Assembly (NCBI RefSeq): GCF_000470315.2
Contig: NZ_CBRF02000002.1
Span: 62,001-126,000 of the forward strand
Length of the DNA stretch: 64,000 nt
Direction of reading: 5' to 3'
From: Psychromonas sp. SP041
GTDB lineage: Bacteria > Pseudomonadota > Gammaproteobacteria > Enterobacterales > Psychromonadaceae
In this document: positions 38,423-48,878 of the stretch, one piece after another
Numbering within the stretch: position 1 is the first letter of the stretch
How the letters are laid out: every line of letters starts with the position of its first letter
Translations under genes and position numbers: made by a program
Notes under the pieces: model-generated
Databases searched by the model: none
What the model saw: only the letters and a program-made list of their open reading frames with translations
What the model was told of the DNA's origin: nothing

Positions 38423-39868
38423 ATGTCTTTTCAACAAGTTGTAGACAATTTTTTAGCCCCTGCAGATATGCAAATCAGTGATTTAGAATCACAGCTTAGC
38501 CAAATTTCTGGGGCTCACATTGACTACGCAGATTTTTATTTTCAAGCGAGTCGCCATGAGTCTTGGTTATTAGAAGACGGCATCGTTAAAGAAGGTAGCT
38601 ATAACATAGAAAAAGGCATCGGTATTCGCGCGGTTTCTGGCGAAAAAACTGGCTTTGCTTATTCAGACCATATCTCTAAAAAAGCGATATCAGAAGCGGC
38701 TAATGCAGCTAAAAGTATTGCTAACTCTGGTCAAGAGAAAACCATTAAATTGGTTATGCCCACACCACAACCTATTTACTATGGCACTTCTGATCCTTTA
38801 GAAAGTATGAGCCGTGATAAAAAAATTGAATTATTAAAGCAAGTTGATACTTTTGTTCGTGCTTTAGAGCCATCGGTAAGTGAAGTGACTGTGTCATTAA
38901 ACGCGGTTTATGAAGAAATTTTAGTGGCGGCTACTGACGGTACACTAGCATCAGATATTCGCCCTTTAATCCGTTTCGGTTGTTCTGTCTTAGTTGAAAA
39001 AAATGGTAAGCGTGAACGTGGTAGTTCAGGTGGCGGTGGTCGTTTTGATTTAGATTATTTTACTGATACACAAGAAGGTGAATTAAAAGCGTTCTCCTAT
39101 GCTCGCCAAGCCGTACGCCAAGCATTAGTTAATATTGATGCTATTGCTGCTCCTGCTGGCGCGATGCCAGTTATTGTCGGTGCTGGTTGGCCGGGAGTGT
39201 TATTGCATGAAGCAGTAGGGCATGGCTTAGAAGGCGACTTTAACCGTAAAGGCTCTTCAGCATTTTCTGGAAAAATAGGGCAACAAGTGGCTTCTAAGCA
39301 TTGTACTATTATCGATGATGGCAGTATTGCCGATCGTCGTGGTTCAGTGAATATCGATGATGAAGGAACGAAAGGACAACGTAACGTTTTAATTGAAAAT
39401 GGTATTTTGAAAGGTTACATGCAAGATAAGCTTAATGCACGATTGATGGGCGTTGATCCAACGGGTAATGGCCGCCGTGAGTCTTATGCTGATTTACCAA
39501 TGCCACGTATGACGAATACTTTTATGTTGAATGGTGAGTATGAGCATGAAGAGTTAATCGAAAGTGTTAAAAAGGGTATTTACGCGCCTAACTTTGGTGG
39601 TGGGCAAGTGGATATTACGTCAGGTAAGTTCGTATTCTCGGCATCAGAAGCTTATTTGATTGAAGATGGTAAAATTACTGCTCCCATTAAAGGTGCAACA
39701 TTAATTGGTAACGGGTTTGATGCAATGCAACAAATCTCTATGGTTGCGAATAACATGTGCTTAGATGCGGGTGTTGGTGTTTGTGGTAAAGAAGGGCAGA
39801 GCCTACCTGTTGGTGTTGGGCAACCCTCTTTGAAAATTGATCAGTTAACAGTTGGCGGCACTAACTAA
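38423..39868 (+). CDS. tldD: Metalloprotease TldD subunit
   Basis: A 481-residue protein and the catalytic half of the TldD/TldE (PmbA) heterodimeric protease, which degrades unfolded peptides, processes microcin precursors and affects CcdA stability. The zinc motif HExxxH is visible as His262-Glu263-Ala-Val-Gly-His267 in [14 protein letters not shown]. The N-terminal DYADFYFQ and GIGIRAVSG blocks are standard. It follows the nitrilase by 14 bp with AAGGAT upstream. Its partner gene lies about 800 bp further on, after darP. Confidence 0.97.
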   Translation: MSFQQVVDNFLAPADMQISDLESQLSQISGAHIDYADFYFQASRHESWLLEDGIVKEGSYNIEKGIGIRAVSGEKTGFAYSDHISKKAISEAANAAKSIANSGQEKTIKLVMPTPQPIYYGTSDPLESMSRDKKIELLKQVDTFVRALEPSVSEVTVSLNAVYEEILVAATDGTLASDIRPLIRFGCSVLVEKNGKRERGSSGGGGRFDLDYFTDTQEGELKAFSYARQAVRQALVNIDAIAAPAGAMPVIVGAGWPGVLLHEAVGHGLEGDFNRKGSSAFSGKIGQQVASKHCTIIDDGSIADRRGSVNIDDEGTKGQRNVLIENGILKGYMQDKLNARLMGVDPTGNGRRESYADLPMPRMTNTFMLNGEYEHEELIESVKKGIYAPNFGGGQVDITSGKFVFSASEAYLIEDGKITAPIKGATLIGNGFDAMQQISMVANNMCLDAGVGVCGKEGQSLPVGVGQPSLKIDQLTVGGTN

Positions 39869-39990
39869 AGTTACTTTTTTATTGTTCTATTTTTTATGTT
39901 CTATCACTTTCCATTACGCAGATTGTATTTATAGCGCTTTCTATTTATATCATTTTTTATAAGTAGGAAGTTGTATTAATATCCAAACAA

Positions 39991-40026
39991 AAAAGCCAGA
40001 TTAGTTTAACTAATCTGGCTTTTTTG
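39991..40026. terminator. Bidirectional terminator between tldD and darP
   Basis: GCCAGATTAG (39995-40004) pairs with CTAATCTGGC (40010-40019). A-run before and T-run after let it serve both converging genes. Confidence 0.92.
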
Positions 40027-40054
40027 TTTGTCGCATAAATTATTTATTAGAGAC

Positions 40055-40564
40055 TTATAAACAATTCGTTTTTAAGTAAACAAATAATTCTTTTGCTGTT
40101 TTAGCCGGTTTCTCTAATTTCTTTTCTTTATTCGCTTGGCGTATTAATTGGCGAAGCTTTTGGCGCTCTAGTTGAGGATACATGTCTAACGTATCATTCA
40201 CTTTAGGGTCACCTAGTTCAATTAGTTGCTCAGTTAATAATTCTAAATGTGCGATCGCATGAGTACGTTTACGATTGTTGTCATTTAAAATATCAAGTTT
40301 AGCAGTAATCTTCTCCATGTCTTCAGTACGTAGTACCTTACCGATATATTGATACTGTCTGCGTAGTGCTTCATGCTTAGTTGCAATTTTATGTGCAACC
40401 TTGATACCTTCCATCAATGTATCGCTGGCGGGTATTTGTGCTAATTGTTTTGCATTTAAGGCCACTAACTGGCGACCAATCTCTTTTAAAGCTTCAGCTT
40501 CACGTTTGATTTGCGACTTACTAATCTCTTCTTCTTCAGAGATTTCTTCAACTTTTTTATTCAT
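40055..40564 (-). CDS. darP: Dual-action ribosomal maturation protein DarP (YjgA)
   Basis: A 169-residue basic, almost fully helical protein matching the YjgA/DarP family (SKSQIKREAEALKEIGRQLV at the N terminus and YPQLERQKLRQLIRQA near the C terminus). DarP associates with the late pre-50S particle and promotes peptidyl-transferase centre assembly. It is divergent from pmbA, a neighbourhood common to gammaproteobacteria, and ends at a shared terminator with tldD. Confidence 0.95.
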   Translation of the reverse strand: MNKKVEEISEEEEISKSQIKREAEALKEIGRQLVALNAKQLAQIPASDTLMEGIKVAHKIATKHEALRRQYQYIGKVLRTEDMEKITAKLDILNDNNRKRTHAIAHLELLTEQLIELGDPKVNDTLDMYPQLERQKLRQLIRQANKEKKLEKPAKTAKELFVYLKTNCL

Positions 40565-40689
40565 GGCTTATGGTCTATCACGTTAGGGATTAAATAATTA
40601 TGCGCATCATACCATCATCGCAAGATGCTTACCTTAATCCATGTTATTATTTGTTATCTTAAATTTATTTTACATTGTGGTGATTAAAC

Positions 40690-42015
40690 ATGATTGAACA
40701 GAAACAGATGCTAGAAAATGCCGTAAATACGGCACTTAATATTGCCAATGATTTAGGGGTTACCCAAGCTGAAGTTGCATTAGGTAAAAGTGCTGGTATT
40801 TCTGTCAATACCCGTTTGGGTGAAGTAGAGAATATAGAGTTCAATCATGACGGTGCAATGGGCATTAGTGTTTATGTCGATCATCGCAAAGGTAGTGCAT
40901 CAACAGCTGATTTAAGTGAAGAAGCGATTGCCGCTAGTGTTAAAGCCGCAGTGGATATTGCTAAATATACTAGCCAAGACCCTTATGCTGGGTTATTAGA
41001 TAAACGTTACTTAGAAGACAATCCAATTGATTTAGATTTGTATCATGCGAGTAATAAAAGTACCGATGATTTATTAGCGTTAGCAAAACAATGTGAGGAT
41101 ATTGCATTAGGTTTGGATAAACGTATTGTGAATTCTGATGGTGCAGGTGTGAATAGCCATACCAGTTTACAAGTGTATGGTAATAGTAATGGTTTTCTAG
41201 AAAGTTATGGTAGCAGTCGTCATAGTTTAAGTTGTGTATTAATTGCACAAGAGAATGATGAGATGCAACGTGATTATAGCTATACCAGTGCACGTGATAT
41301 GAATGAGTTATTATCGCCTCAATGGGTAGCAGAACAAGCGGTAAAACGCACTGTTGAGCGTTTAGGTGCTCGTAAAATTCCAACACAAGAAAGCCCTGTT
41401 ATTTTCTCTCCTGAAATGGCCAGTGGTTTATTTGGGCATTTAGTGAGTGCTATCAGTGGTGGAAGCTTATATAAAAAGTCTTCTTTCTTATTAGACTCTA
41501 TCGATACACAAATATTCCCTGATTGGATGTCAATTTCAGAAGACCCACATATCATCAAAGGCATTGCGAGTTCTCCTTTTGATAGTGAGGGCGGGCGTAC
41601 TGTTAAACGTAATATCATTGATAATGGTTTCTTGCAGACTTACTTACTAACTGGCTATGCGGCACGTAAAATGGGGTTAGAAAGTACAGGCCATGCTGGT
41701 GGTATTCACAATTGGTTTGTGAAAGACGGCGGCTTAGATTTAGCTGGTTTATTAAAAGAGATGGGCACTGGGTTATTTGTAACTGAATTAATGGGACAAG
41801 GCGTTAATATGGTGACGGGTGATTATTCTCGAGGCGCTGCAGGTTTCTGGATTGAGAACGGCGTTATTGCTTATCCTGTTCATGAAGTCACCATTGCAGG
41901 CAATTTAAAAGAGATGTTTATGGATATCAGTGCGATTGGTTGTGATACTGACCCAAGAAGTAGTTTGAAAACGGGTTCTATCTTAATTAAGAAAATGAAA
42001 ATAGCGGGTGCATAA
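40690..42015 (+). CDS. pmbA: Metalloprotease PmbA/TldE subunit
   Basis: A 441-residue protein, the non-catalytic partner of TldD: the HExxxH motif is absent, as in the family. The blocks GISVNTRLGEVENIEFNHDG, KGSASTADLS and the C-terminal GFWIENGVIAYPVHEVTIAG are typical. The heterodimer with TldD forms the active protease, so the complete pair is present in this window. A good terminator follows. Confidence 0.96.
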   Translation: MIEQKQMLENAVNTALNIANDLGVTQAEVALGKSAGISVNTRLGEVENIEFNHDGAMGISVYVDHRKGSASTADLSEEAIAASVKAAVDIAKYTSQDPYAGLLDKRYLEDNPIDLDLYHASNKSTDDLLALAKQCEDIALGLDKRIVNSDGAGVNSHTSLQVYGNSNGFLESYGSSRHSLSCVLIAQENDEMQRDYSYTSARDMNELLSPQWVAEQAVKRTVERLGARKIPTQESPVIFSPEMASGLFGHLVSAISGGSLYKKSSFLLDSIDTQIFPDWMSISEDPHIIKGIASSPFDSEGGRTVKRNIIDNGFLQTYLLTGYAARKMGLESTGHAGGIHNWFVKDGGLDLAGLLKEMGTGLFVTELMGQGVNMVTGDYSRGAAGFWIENGVIAYPVHEVTIAGNLKEMFMDISAIGCDTDPRSSLKTGSILIKKMKIAGA

Positions 42016-42019
42016 TATT

Positions 42020-42121
42020 TTTTATTAAAGCATTGTCTAATAAAAAAGCATTTAATGAAAAAAGCTTAATAAAGCATTACTTAATAAGAGTTTAATAAAG
42101 AGCTTAATAAAAACATTTAAT
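42020..42121. repeat. Imperfect TTAATAAA-type tandem repeats
   Basis: About seven irregular units built on AGC.TTAATAAA run from the pmbA stop codon to its terminator. Confidence 0.6.
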
Positions 42122-42162
42122 AAAAAGCCGCTACTTTAATTTAGCTAAAGTAGCGGCTTTTT
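42122..42162. terminator. Bidirectional terminator between pmbA and rlpA
   Basis: AAAAAGCCGCTACTTTA (42122-42138) and TAAAGTAGCGGCTTTTT (42146-42162) form a perfect 17-bp stem with A/T flanks, serving both converging genes. Confidence 0.95.
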
Positions 42163-42210
42163 AATTATGTTTATAAGTAAAGTTTAGTAAATAAACTAAG
42201 CAGGTAAACG

Positions 42211-43059
42211 TTATTGAGCTTTATGAATGATATAAGCTTTAGGATAATCTAACTGCACCGATTTTAGTAATGCTTCTGTTTTAGATTCACTCGAGAAAGG
42301 CCCAACACGTAAATAATATAGGTTGTTTTTTTGTTCAATAAAGCTATTTACTTTGTATTGTTTGGTTAATTTTTCTGATAGTAAACCTGCTTTTTTTGCG
42401 CTCGATGTCACTAAGTATTGAATACTAAAAGTGCCGTTAAGATTTTCTTGCTCATTTAATATCGTAACACTTTCATCTTCAGGGAAATGTAATAGTTTAA
42501 TTTCAACTTGGCCTGTACCTGCTTTAATAATATCGAGTTTGCTCGCTGCTGCATAAGAAAGGTCAATAATGCGACCTTCATGAAATGGTCCACGGTCATT
42601 TACTCTTACAATAATTTTCTTTTTATTGGCTAAGTTTGTCACTTCTACATAACTTGGTAAGGGTAAGTTTTTGTGGGCTGCGCTCATCGAAAACATATTA
42701 TAACGTTCACCATTAGAAGTTAAATGGCCATGAAATTTATTACCGTACCAAGAAGCGCCACCTTTTTCAGTTAGCTCCGTAATATCTCTCCATACTTTGT
42801 AATCAAGGCCACGCACAGTGTAATCTTTATTGCCACCACGAGAATAAGGTTCATAACGAGGGGTTACATTTTCAATATGTTCTAATGATGGAATCTCTGT
42901 TGGTGCATGATCTTGACTGTATTGATAGCGGCCATAATTATCAGTATAAACAGGTTCTTCAGCCTTATTGTTAGTCTTGTTGCCTGCATCATTATTGTTA
43001 CTACTACAAGCCGTTAAAAAAATGCTTATAAAGCAGAGTTGGAGTATATTTTTAAGCAT
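42211..43059 (-). CDS. rlpA: Septal ring lytic transglycosylase RlpA
   Basis: A 282-residue lipoprotein (lipobox LTAC, Cys18) with a central double-psi beta-barrel domain (about 95-190; GGASWYGNKFHGHLTSNGERY and VRVNDRGPFHEGRIIDLS) and a C-terminal SPOR domain (about 205-280) that binds denuded septal glycan. RlpA cleaves glycan strands during division in species where it is active. It is the last gene of the leftward rsfS-rlmH-mrdA-rodA-rlpA group, 5 bp after rodA. The usual next gene, dacA, is missing here. Confidence 0.95.
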   Translation of the reverse strand: MLKNILQLCFISIFLTACSSNNNDAGNKTNNKAEEPVYTDNYGRYQYSQDHAPTEIPSLEHIENVTPRYEPYSRGGNKDYTVRGLDYKVWRDITELTEKGGASWYGNKFHGHLTSNGERYNMFSMSAAHKNLPLPSYVEVTNLANKKKIIVRVNDRGPFHEGRIIDLSYAAASKLDIIKAGTGQVEIKLLHFPEDESVTILNEQENLNGTFSIQYLVTSSAKKAGLLSEKLTKQYKVNSFIEQKNNLYYLRVGPFSSESKTEALLKSVQLDYPKAYIIHKAQ

Positions 43060-43063
43060 AATT

Positions 43064-44167
43064 TTACCGTTTTATATTAAATCGTTTATGAGTATGGATA
43101 GACATTAAAATACCAAACCCTGCAAGTAAAGTTACAATAGAGGTACCACCAAAACTAACAATAGGTAGCGGTACACCTACCACGGGTAATAAACCACTTA
43201 CCATACCAATGTTTACAAAAACATAAACAAAGAAAGTAAGAATAATACTCCCTGCAATTAATTTAGTGAAAGCATCCTGTGCTTGGTTAGCAATCCACAA
43301 TCCTCGACCAATAATCAGAAGATAAATGCTTAATAAGAGTAAAACACCCACAAACCCAAATTCTTCGGAGAATACCGAGAATATAAAGTCAGTATGACGC
43401 TCAGGTAAAAACTCAAGTTGAGATTGTGTTCCTTGCATCCAACCTTTGCCCCATAAACCGCCGGAACCAATTGCTATTTTAGATTGAATAATATGATAAC
43501 CCGCACCTAAAGGATCAGCTTCAGGATTAAGCAGTGTTAAAACACGACCTCGCTGATAATCAAGCATCAGGAAATACCATAGAATAGGGATAAAAGCTAA
43601 AACCGCCGCTAGAGCAAGACCTATATATAACCAAGAAATACCCGATAAAAATAGTACAAAGATACCTGACGACGCGACTAGAATTGAGGTACCTAAATCA
43701 GGTTGTTTAGCAATCAATAAGGTCGGGATCACAATTAATAATAATGCGATAAACCCTTCTTTAAAGCGTGTAGGTAAAGTGTATTGACTGACATAGTAAG
43801 CGACCATCAATGGCATAATGAGTTTCATGATTTCAGAAGGTTGAAATTTGGTAAACCCTAAATCTAACCAGCGTTGTGCACCTTTACCTGTATGCCCCAT
43901 GACTAATACAGCCACCAGTAATAACACACAAATTAAAAAGATAGCGGGTGTCCATCGTTGATACCATTCAGGTGGTATTTGTGCGATAACAATCATTGCT
44001 GTTAATGCTATTGCTAAGCGGGTCACTTGACGATATAACATTTCATATCCGCCTACAGAATATAAAACGGTCAAGCTAATGCTCATTAATGCGAGTAACC
44101 CTAACAATAAGTAAGGGTCAATATGTAACCGATAGAAAATGCTTTTTTGAGCTTGTGTACTGACCAT
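43064..44167 (-). CDS. rodA: Peptidoglycan glycosyltransferase RodA
   Basis: A 367-residue SEDS-family membrane protein with ten predicted helices that polymerises lipid II for the lateral wall. The conserved Asp region ([12 protein letters not shown]), [21 protein letters not shown], the [19 protein letters not shown] loop and [13 protein letters not shown] are all present. It is followed by rlpA and preceded by mrdA with 2 bp between, so PBP2 and RodA, which act as one complex, are made together. Confidence 0.97.
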   Translation of the reverse strand: MVSTQAQKSIFYRLHIDPYLLLGLLALMSISLTVLYSVGGYEMLYRQVTRLAIALTAMIVIAQIPPEWYQRWTPAIFLICVLLLVAVLVMGHTGKGAQRWLDLGFTKFQPSEIMKLIMPLMVAYYVSQYTLPTRFKEGFIALLLIVIPTLLIAKQPDLGTSILVASSGIFVLFLSGISWLYIGLALAAVLAFIPILWYFLMLDYQRGRVLTLLNPEADPLGAGYHIIQSKIAIGSGGLWGKGWMQGTQSQLEFLPERHTDFIFSVFSEEFGFVGVLLLLSIYLLIIGRGLWIANQAQDAFTKLIAGSIILTFFVYVFVNIGMVSGLLPVVGVPLPIVSFGGTSIVTLLAGFGILMSIHTHKRFNIKR

Positions 44168-44169
44168 AA

Positions 44170-46056
44170 TTATAAACCCGGTTCCGGTGTTGAAGCTGCT
44201 GAGGTTTTCTCTTTAAAGTACTCATCAAATAATTCACGAGCAATTGGCGCAGCATTACTACTACCACCACCTGCATTCTCTAATACAACAGTCACTACAA
44301 TTTCAGGAGACTCAAAAGGTGCAAATGCGACAAACATAGCATTATCACGATGACGCTCGCTTATTTTATCTGCATCGTATACTTCATCTTCTTTAATATT
44401 AATAACCTGTGCTGTTCCTGATTTACCTGCGACGGTATACGGGGCATCACCAAAAGTACGGTAAGCTGTCCCTCTTCTTTTACTGGTTACGCCTTGCATT
44501 GCTTCTAATGCGACATCCCAATAGCGTTGACTATGTAATTTAACCGCTTGTGTTACTTCATACTCAGGTGTAATTGTCTCTTCCGCAGAGATAATAGAAT
44601 TTAATATATGTGGTTTAATATTTTGACCACGTTTCGATAACATCGCCGTTGCTTTAGTTAATTGGATAGGAGTCACTGTCCAATAACCTTGCCCGATACC
44701 AATTGAAATCGTATCACCATCGTACCAAGGTTGATTGAATCGCGTACGCTTCCAATCTCGTGATGGCATAATTGCTTTTGTTTCTTCTGCGATATCTAAA
44801 CCACTGTATTCACCAAAGCCAAACAAGCGCATGAACGGCTCGATACGATCAATACCTAATTTATATGAAGTGTCATAGAAAAAAGTATCACAGCTTTGCT
44901 CTATTGCATGGAATACATCTACTAACCCATGTCCCCAACGTTTCCAGTCACGGAAACGTCGTTTAGAATTAGGGACGATCCACCAACCTGGATCGAATAT
45001 TTTTGTTTCTTCTGTAATGACTTTTTCATCTAATGCTAATAAAGCCATTTGTGGTTTAATGGTTGAAGCGGGTGGGTAACGTCCTTGTGTAGCACGGTTA
45101 ATCAGCGGTCGATCTTTTGACTCTAATAGTTCTTGGTATTTTTTCTGGCTGATCCCAGTTACAAATAAATTAGGATCGTAACTTGGTGCTGACACAAGAC
45201 TTAATACAGCGCCATTTCTGGCATCCATTAAAATAATGCTACCACGGTTATCGCCTAATAATTCTTGTGCTTTCAACTGTAAGTTAATATCAATATTAAG
45301 TTTGATATCTTTACCAGGCACTGGAGAAGTAAAGCTTAGTGTTCTGATTACCTTACCCCAACTATCAACCTCTACTTGGCGTTGACCTGGTTGACCATGA
45401 AGAATATCTTCGTAGTACCTTTCGATACCTAACTTGCCAATATAATGCGTGCCTTGATAACGAGCACGTTCGCCACGTTCTTCAATTTTTTCTAAATCAC
45501 GGGTATTAATTTTTGCGATATAACCTAATACATGTGTAAACGCATTACCGAAGGGATAAAAGCGCTTGAGGTTAGCTTGAATGGAAAAACCTCTGAATAG
45601 ATGTTGGTTAACAGTGAATTTAGCGACTTCTTCTGGAGTTAATTGATCTCGAATAGTGATCGCTTTAAAGGAGCGAGAATGGCGACTTTTGCTTTTGAAG
45701 TCACTTAACTCATTTTCAGACAGTGAAAGTAAAGAAGCTAAACGCTCAATATCACTCTGCAAGTGTTTAGTTTTATTAGGAATAACTTGTAGGCTATAGA
45801 CTGGTCTATTTTCTGCGAGAATGACACCATTACGATCGTAGATTAAACCACGATTGGGCGGGACGGTTTGTACGCTGATCCGATTCGCATTGGATCTTGT
45901 TTTATAGGTATTGAAAGAGTTAATTTGTAGGTAATACAAATTAGTAACTAAAATACCGACAACAAATAAGATCCCTAGAAAAAAAACAATCGATCTGCGC
46001 ACAAATAAAGCAGACTCAGCGCTGTGATTACGAATGCTATTACGTTTTCTCTTCAC
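44170..46056 (-). CDS. mrdA: Penicillin-binding protein 2 (elongation transpeptidase)
   Basis: A 628-residue class B PBP. One membrane helix at about 22-43 is followed by a dimerisation/pedestal domain and a transpeptidase domain. The catalytic serine is Ser331 in PPASTIKPQ (SxxK); the second motif is SCD and the third KSGTAQ. It cross-links wall made by RodA. The start is GTG at 46056 with AGGGA upstream, just 2 bp after the rlmH stop. Confidence 0.97.
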   Translation of the reverse strand: MKRKRNSIRNHSAESALFVRRSIVFFLGILFVVGILVTNLYYLQINSFNTYKTRSNANRISVQTVPPNRGLIYDRNGVILAENRPVYSLQVIPNKTKHLQSDIERLASLLSLSENELSDFKSKSRHSRSFKAITIRDQLTPEEVAKFTVNQHLFRGFSIQANLKRFYPFGNAFTHVLGYIAKINTRDLEKIEERGERARYQGTHYIGKLGIERYYEDILHGQPGQRQVEVDSWGKVIRTLSFTSPVPGKDIKLNIDINLQLKAQELLGDNRGSIILMDARNGAVLSLVSAPSYDPNLFVTGISQKKYQELLESKDRPLINRATQGRYPPASTIKPQMALLALDEKVITEETKIFDPGWWIVPNSKRRFRDWKRWGHGLVDVFHAIEQSCDTFFYDTSYKLGIDRIEPFMRLFGFGEYSGLDIAEETKAIMPSRDWKRTRFNQPWYDGDTISIGIGQGYWTVTPIQLTKATAMLSKRGQNIKPHILNSIISAEETITPEYEVTQAVKLHSQRYWDVALEAMQGVTSKRRGTAYRTFGDAPYTVAGKSGTAQVINIKEDEVYDADKISERHRDNAMFVAFAPFESPEIVVTVVLENAGGGSSNAAPIARELFDEYFKEKTSAASTPEPGL

Positions 46057-46058
46057 CT

Positions 46059-46529
46059 TTATTCCCTGTGGTAAGGGTGATTAATAGTGAGCGTAAAGGC
46101 GCGATATAAACTTTCTGCAACGATGATACGAACCAGAGGGTGCGGTAACGTTAATGCAGAAAGTGACCATCGCTGCTCAGACTGTTCAATACACTCTGGT
46201 GCTAGGCCTTCAGGGCCGCCGATCAATAGGCTAATATTTCGCCCATCGTGTTGCCATTTTGTCATTTCATTGGCTAATTGTTCAGTTGTCCACGATTTAC
46301 CTGTCACTTCTAGCGTGACAATTTTGTTACCTTTTGGAATCGCTTCTAAGGTTAATTCACCTTCTTTTTTTAAAATACGCTTAATGTCTGCGTTTTTTCC
46401 ACGTTTACCTGCGTTAATTTCTAGTAACTCAAGTTGCATCTCTTTTGGGAAACGCCGTGCATATTCTAGGTAACCTTTTTCAACCCAGTCTGGCATTTTA
46501 GTGCCCACTGCAATTAGCTGAATTTTCAT
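46059..46529 (-). CDS. rlmH: 23S rRNA pseudouridine-1915 N3-methyltransferase RlmH
   Basis: A 156-residue SPOUT methyltransferase that methylates pseudouridine 1915 in helix 69 of assembled 70S ribosomes. The SAM-binding knot is seen in [14 protein letters not shown] and [19 protein letters not shown], and the C terminus NHPYHRE is standard. The ATG overlaps the rsfS stop as TAATG. Confidence 0.97.
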   Translation of the reverse strand: MKIQLIAVGTKMPDWVEKGYLEYARRFPKEMQLELLEINAGKRGKNADIKRILKKEGELTLEAIPKGNKIVTLEVTGKSWTTEQLANEMTKWQHDGRNISLLIGGPEGLAPECIEQSEQRWSLSALTLPHPLVRIIVAESLYRAFTLTINHPYHRE

Positions 46530-46855
46530 TATGCAGTTTCAGTCCATAACTTTTCTAATTGGTAAAATTGACGCGTTTCATCTTGCATAACGTGTGCGAC
46601 AACCGTTCCCATATCAATTAAAACCCACTCGCTACCTTCAAGTCCTTCAACGCCTAGAGGCACTTCACCGGCATTTTTTGCTGCTAGTGCCGTTTGTTCA
46701 GCAATCGAACGAACGTGGCGTTTTGAAGTACCTGTACAGATGATCAAAGTGTCAGTCACATCTGAGATGCCAGCTACGTCAATCGTTACGATTTCTTTTG
46801 CTTTCATGTCTTCAAGTTGGTTAATGATAAATGCTTTTAATTGTTCGTCTTGCAA
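46529..46855 (-). CDS. rsfS: Ribosomal silencing factor RsfS
   Basis: A 108-residue protein (Iojap/DUF143) that binds uL14 and blocks subunit joining during starvation. The blocks [19 protein letters not shown] and [17 protein letters not shown] match the family. The start is TTG at 46855, supported by a strong GGAAGGAAA. It heads the leftward group; the usual upstream gene nadD is not here, and mraZ begins 299 bp away in the opposite direction. Confidence 0.96.
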   Translation of the reverse strand: MQDEQLKAFIINQLEDMKAKEIVTIDVAGISDVTDTLIICTGTSKRHVRSIAEQTALAAKNAGEVPLGVEGLEGSEWVLIDMGTVVAHVMQDETRQFYQLEKLWTETA

Positions 46856-47065
46856 GGGAATTTCCTTCCGAGTTTATTGATTAAATTGTTTTAAGCGGCG
46901 GAGTATATCACGCAACTTATTAATTGGACGCATTTTGAGATTAATTTCACTTTTTTATTAACCGATAAACCATACAAATAAAATGGCTACCAAAGAAAAG
47001 TGCGATCTTGATCTCTATTTAAAAAGATCCATTGCTTGCAATAATATTGAACTTTATTAGACTGA

Positions 47066-47100
47066 GTGGTCAAAAGTGGGGAAAAGTGACAAATTGTGGA
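47066..47100 (+). promoter_or_regulatory. Likely MraZ operator, four boxes at 10-bp spacing
   Basis: GTGGT (47066), GTGGG (47076), GTGAC (47086) and GTGGA (47096) fall in exact 10-bp steps, 55-90 bp before mraZ. MraZ in E. coli binds GTGGG-type repeats with 5-nt spacers at its own promoter, so autorepression of the dcw cluster is likely. Confidence 0.75.
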
Positions 47101-47154
47101 TCTTTTTCTTATAAAGTGGATCGTTTACCCACAAATAAATGGAATTGAATAATC

Positions 47155-47616
47155 ATGTTGCGTGGTGCAAATGCAATAAATCTGGACACAAAAGGACGTA
47201 TTGCGATCCCAACTCGGTATCGTGATTGGCTGACTGACAATTGTCAGGGGCAGTTTGTGTGCACGATTGATTTTCAATCTCAGAACTGTTTATTGCTTTA
47301 TCCAATAAATGAATGGTTGTTAATAGAAAATAAATTACGTGGTTTATCCAGTACAAACCCACAGGAAAGACGTATACAGCGACTTATTCTAGGTCATGCC
47401 AGTGAGTGTGAGTTGGATAAAAATGGACGAACGTTGATTGCGCCAACGCTGCGTCAACATGCAAAATTAGATAAAAAAATAATGTTAGTAGGTCAATTGA
47501 ATAAATTTGAAATTTGGGATGAAGACGTGTGGCATCAACAAGTACAACAAGATCTAGAAAGCGATATGTCGTTAGGCATGGAATTAAGTGATTCTCTCAA
47601 GGAGTTCTCGTTCTAA
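47155..47616 (+). CDS. mraZ: Transcriptional regulator MraZ
   Basis: A 153-residue AbrB-fold protein with two MraZ repeats ([16 protein letters not shown] and [16 protein letters not shown]). It oligomerises as a ring, binds direct repeats before its own gene and represses the dcw cluster. It is the first cluster gene; four GTG-type boxes lie upstream. Its stop overlaps the rsmH start (TAATG). Confidence 0.97.
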   Translation: MLRGANAINLDTKGRIAIPTRYRDWLTDNCQGQFVCTIDFQSQNCLLLYPINEWLLIENKLRGLSSTNPQERRIQRLILGHASECELDKNGRTLIAPTLRQHAKLDKKIMLVGQLNKFEIWDEDVWHQQVQQDLESDMSLGMELSDSLKEFSF

Positions 47617-48563
47617 TGAGTGAGCATGTAACCGTATTATTAGATGAAGCAGTTGATGGTCTAGCGATTAAGCCTGATGGCATTTATGTCGATGGGACAT
47701 TTGGTCGTGGTGGACATTCTCGACATATTCTATCAAAACTTGGTCCTAACGGACGTCTGATCGCGATTGATCGTGATCCGCGTGCCATCGCGACTGCTGA
47801 AGCATTAAAACTAGAAGATAGTCGTTTTGAGATCGTTCATGGTCCTTTTTCTGGTTTGGCTGAATATATTAAAGATCTTGGGTTAGCCGGAAAAATCGAT
47901 GGTGTTTTATTAGATTTAGGCGTGTCTTCTCCACAACTTGATGAAGCGGAACGTGGTTTTAGCTTTATGCGTGACGGCCCGTTAGATATGCGTATGGATC
48001 CAACGTCTGGTATTAGTGCTGCTGATTGGTTAGCTAAAGCTGATGTCGATGATATTGGTTGGGCGTTAAAAACCTTCGGTGAAGAAAAGTTCGCTTATCG
48101 TATTGCTCGCGCAATTGTTGCAGATAGAGTGGAAACACCCTTTACACGCACTCTACAGTTAGCACAGTTGATTGAGCGTTTATGTCCTAAGCGTGAAAAG
48201 AAAAAGCATCCTGCAACACGAAGCTTCCAAGGTATTCGCATTTACATTAATAGTGAATTAGAAGAGATCCACAAAGTATTAGACGGTGCTTTAGATATTT
48301 TAGCGATTGGTGGTCAACTGTCTGTGATCAGTTTTCACTCTTTGGAAGATCGTATTGTTAAACGATTTATTCGTAAAGAAGAAAAAGGACCTGAATATCC
48401 ACCGGGTTTGCCATTAACCGATGCGCAAATGCAAGACGGTAAAAATTTGAAAGCAGTAGGTAAAGCAATTAAACCAACTGCACAAGAAATTGATGTTAAC
48501 CCTCGTTCTCGTAGCTCAGTTTTACGTGTCGCTGTAAAAATCAGACAGCCAGAGGTTAAGTAA
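47616..48563 (+). CDS. rsmH: 16S rRNA m4C1402 methyltransferase RsmH
   Basis: A 315-residue SAM methyltransferase that N4-methylates C1402 of 16S rRNA. The SAM motif [16 protein letters not shown], the [15 protein letters not shown] block, [14 protein letters not shown] and the C-terminal [12 protein letters not shown] are all present. It is the second dcw gene, with a one-base overlap upstream; ftsL follows directly. Confidence 0.98.
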   Translation: MSEHVTVLLDEAVDGLAIKPDGIYVDGTFGRGGHSRHILSKLGPNGRLIAIDRDPRAIATAEALKLEDSRFEIVHGPFSGLAEYIKDLGLAGKIDGVLLDLGVSSPQLDEAERGFSFMRDGPLDMRMDPTSGISAADWLAKADVDDIGWALKTFGEEKFAYRIARAIVADRVETPFTRTLQLAQLIERLCPKREKKKHPATRSFQGIRIYINSELEEIHKVLDGALDILAIGGQLSVISFHSLEDRIVKRFIRKEEKGPEYPPGLPLTDAQMQDGKNLKAVGKAIKPTAQEIDVNPRSRSSVLRVAVKIRQPEVK

Positions 48564-48878
48564 GTGGTTGATTATCGAGATAACTTATTATTACTTATTT
48601 TAGCGGACTTACGTCAAAATGCTATCTTAGTTATTTTGGGCATTGTTATACTTATCAGTGCTTTATATAACATTTATATAACGCATGAAACGCGTGAATT
48701 AGTGACTAAGAAAGAATCTTTATCACAACAAAAAGACAACTTAATGATCGAATGGAGAAACTTGCTAATCGAAGAGCATACGCTTGATGAGCATAGTCGG
48801 ATCCGTTCAGTTGCAGGTAATCAGTTATCAATGTCACAACCAACTAAGAAAAATAGTGTATTAGTGGAAATTCGATGA
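48564..48878 (+). CDS. ftsL: Cell division protein FtsL
   Basis: A 104-residue bitopic protein: a short cytoplasmic start, a helix at about 16-35 (AILVILGIVILISALYNIYI) and a periplasmic coiled coil. It forms the FtsQ-FtsL-FtsB complex that activates FtsW/FtsI. The start is GTG right after the rsmH stop, and the end overlaps ftsI (ATGA). It is called partly by position, since FtsL sequences diverge. Confidence 0.93.
   Translation: MVDYRDNLLLLILADLRQNAILVILGIVILISALYNIYITHETRELVTKKESLSQQKDNLMIEWRNLLIEEHTLDEHSRIRSVAGNQLSMSQPTKKNSVLVEIR

Noticed and set aside
46960-47060. Replication-origin-like stretch with several GATC sites before mraZ
   Set aside because: No cluster of DnaA boxes and no origin neighbours (dnaA, gidA, mioC) are present.
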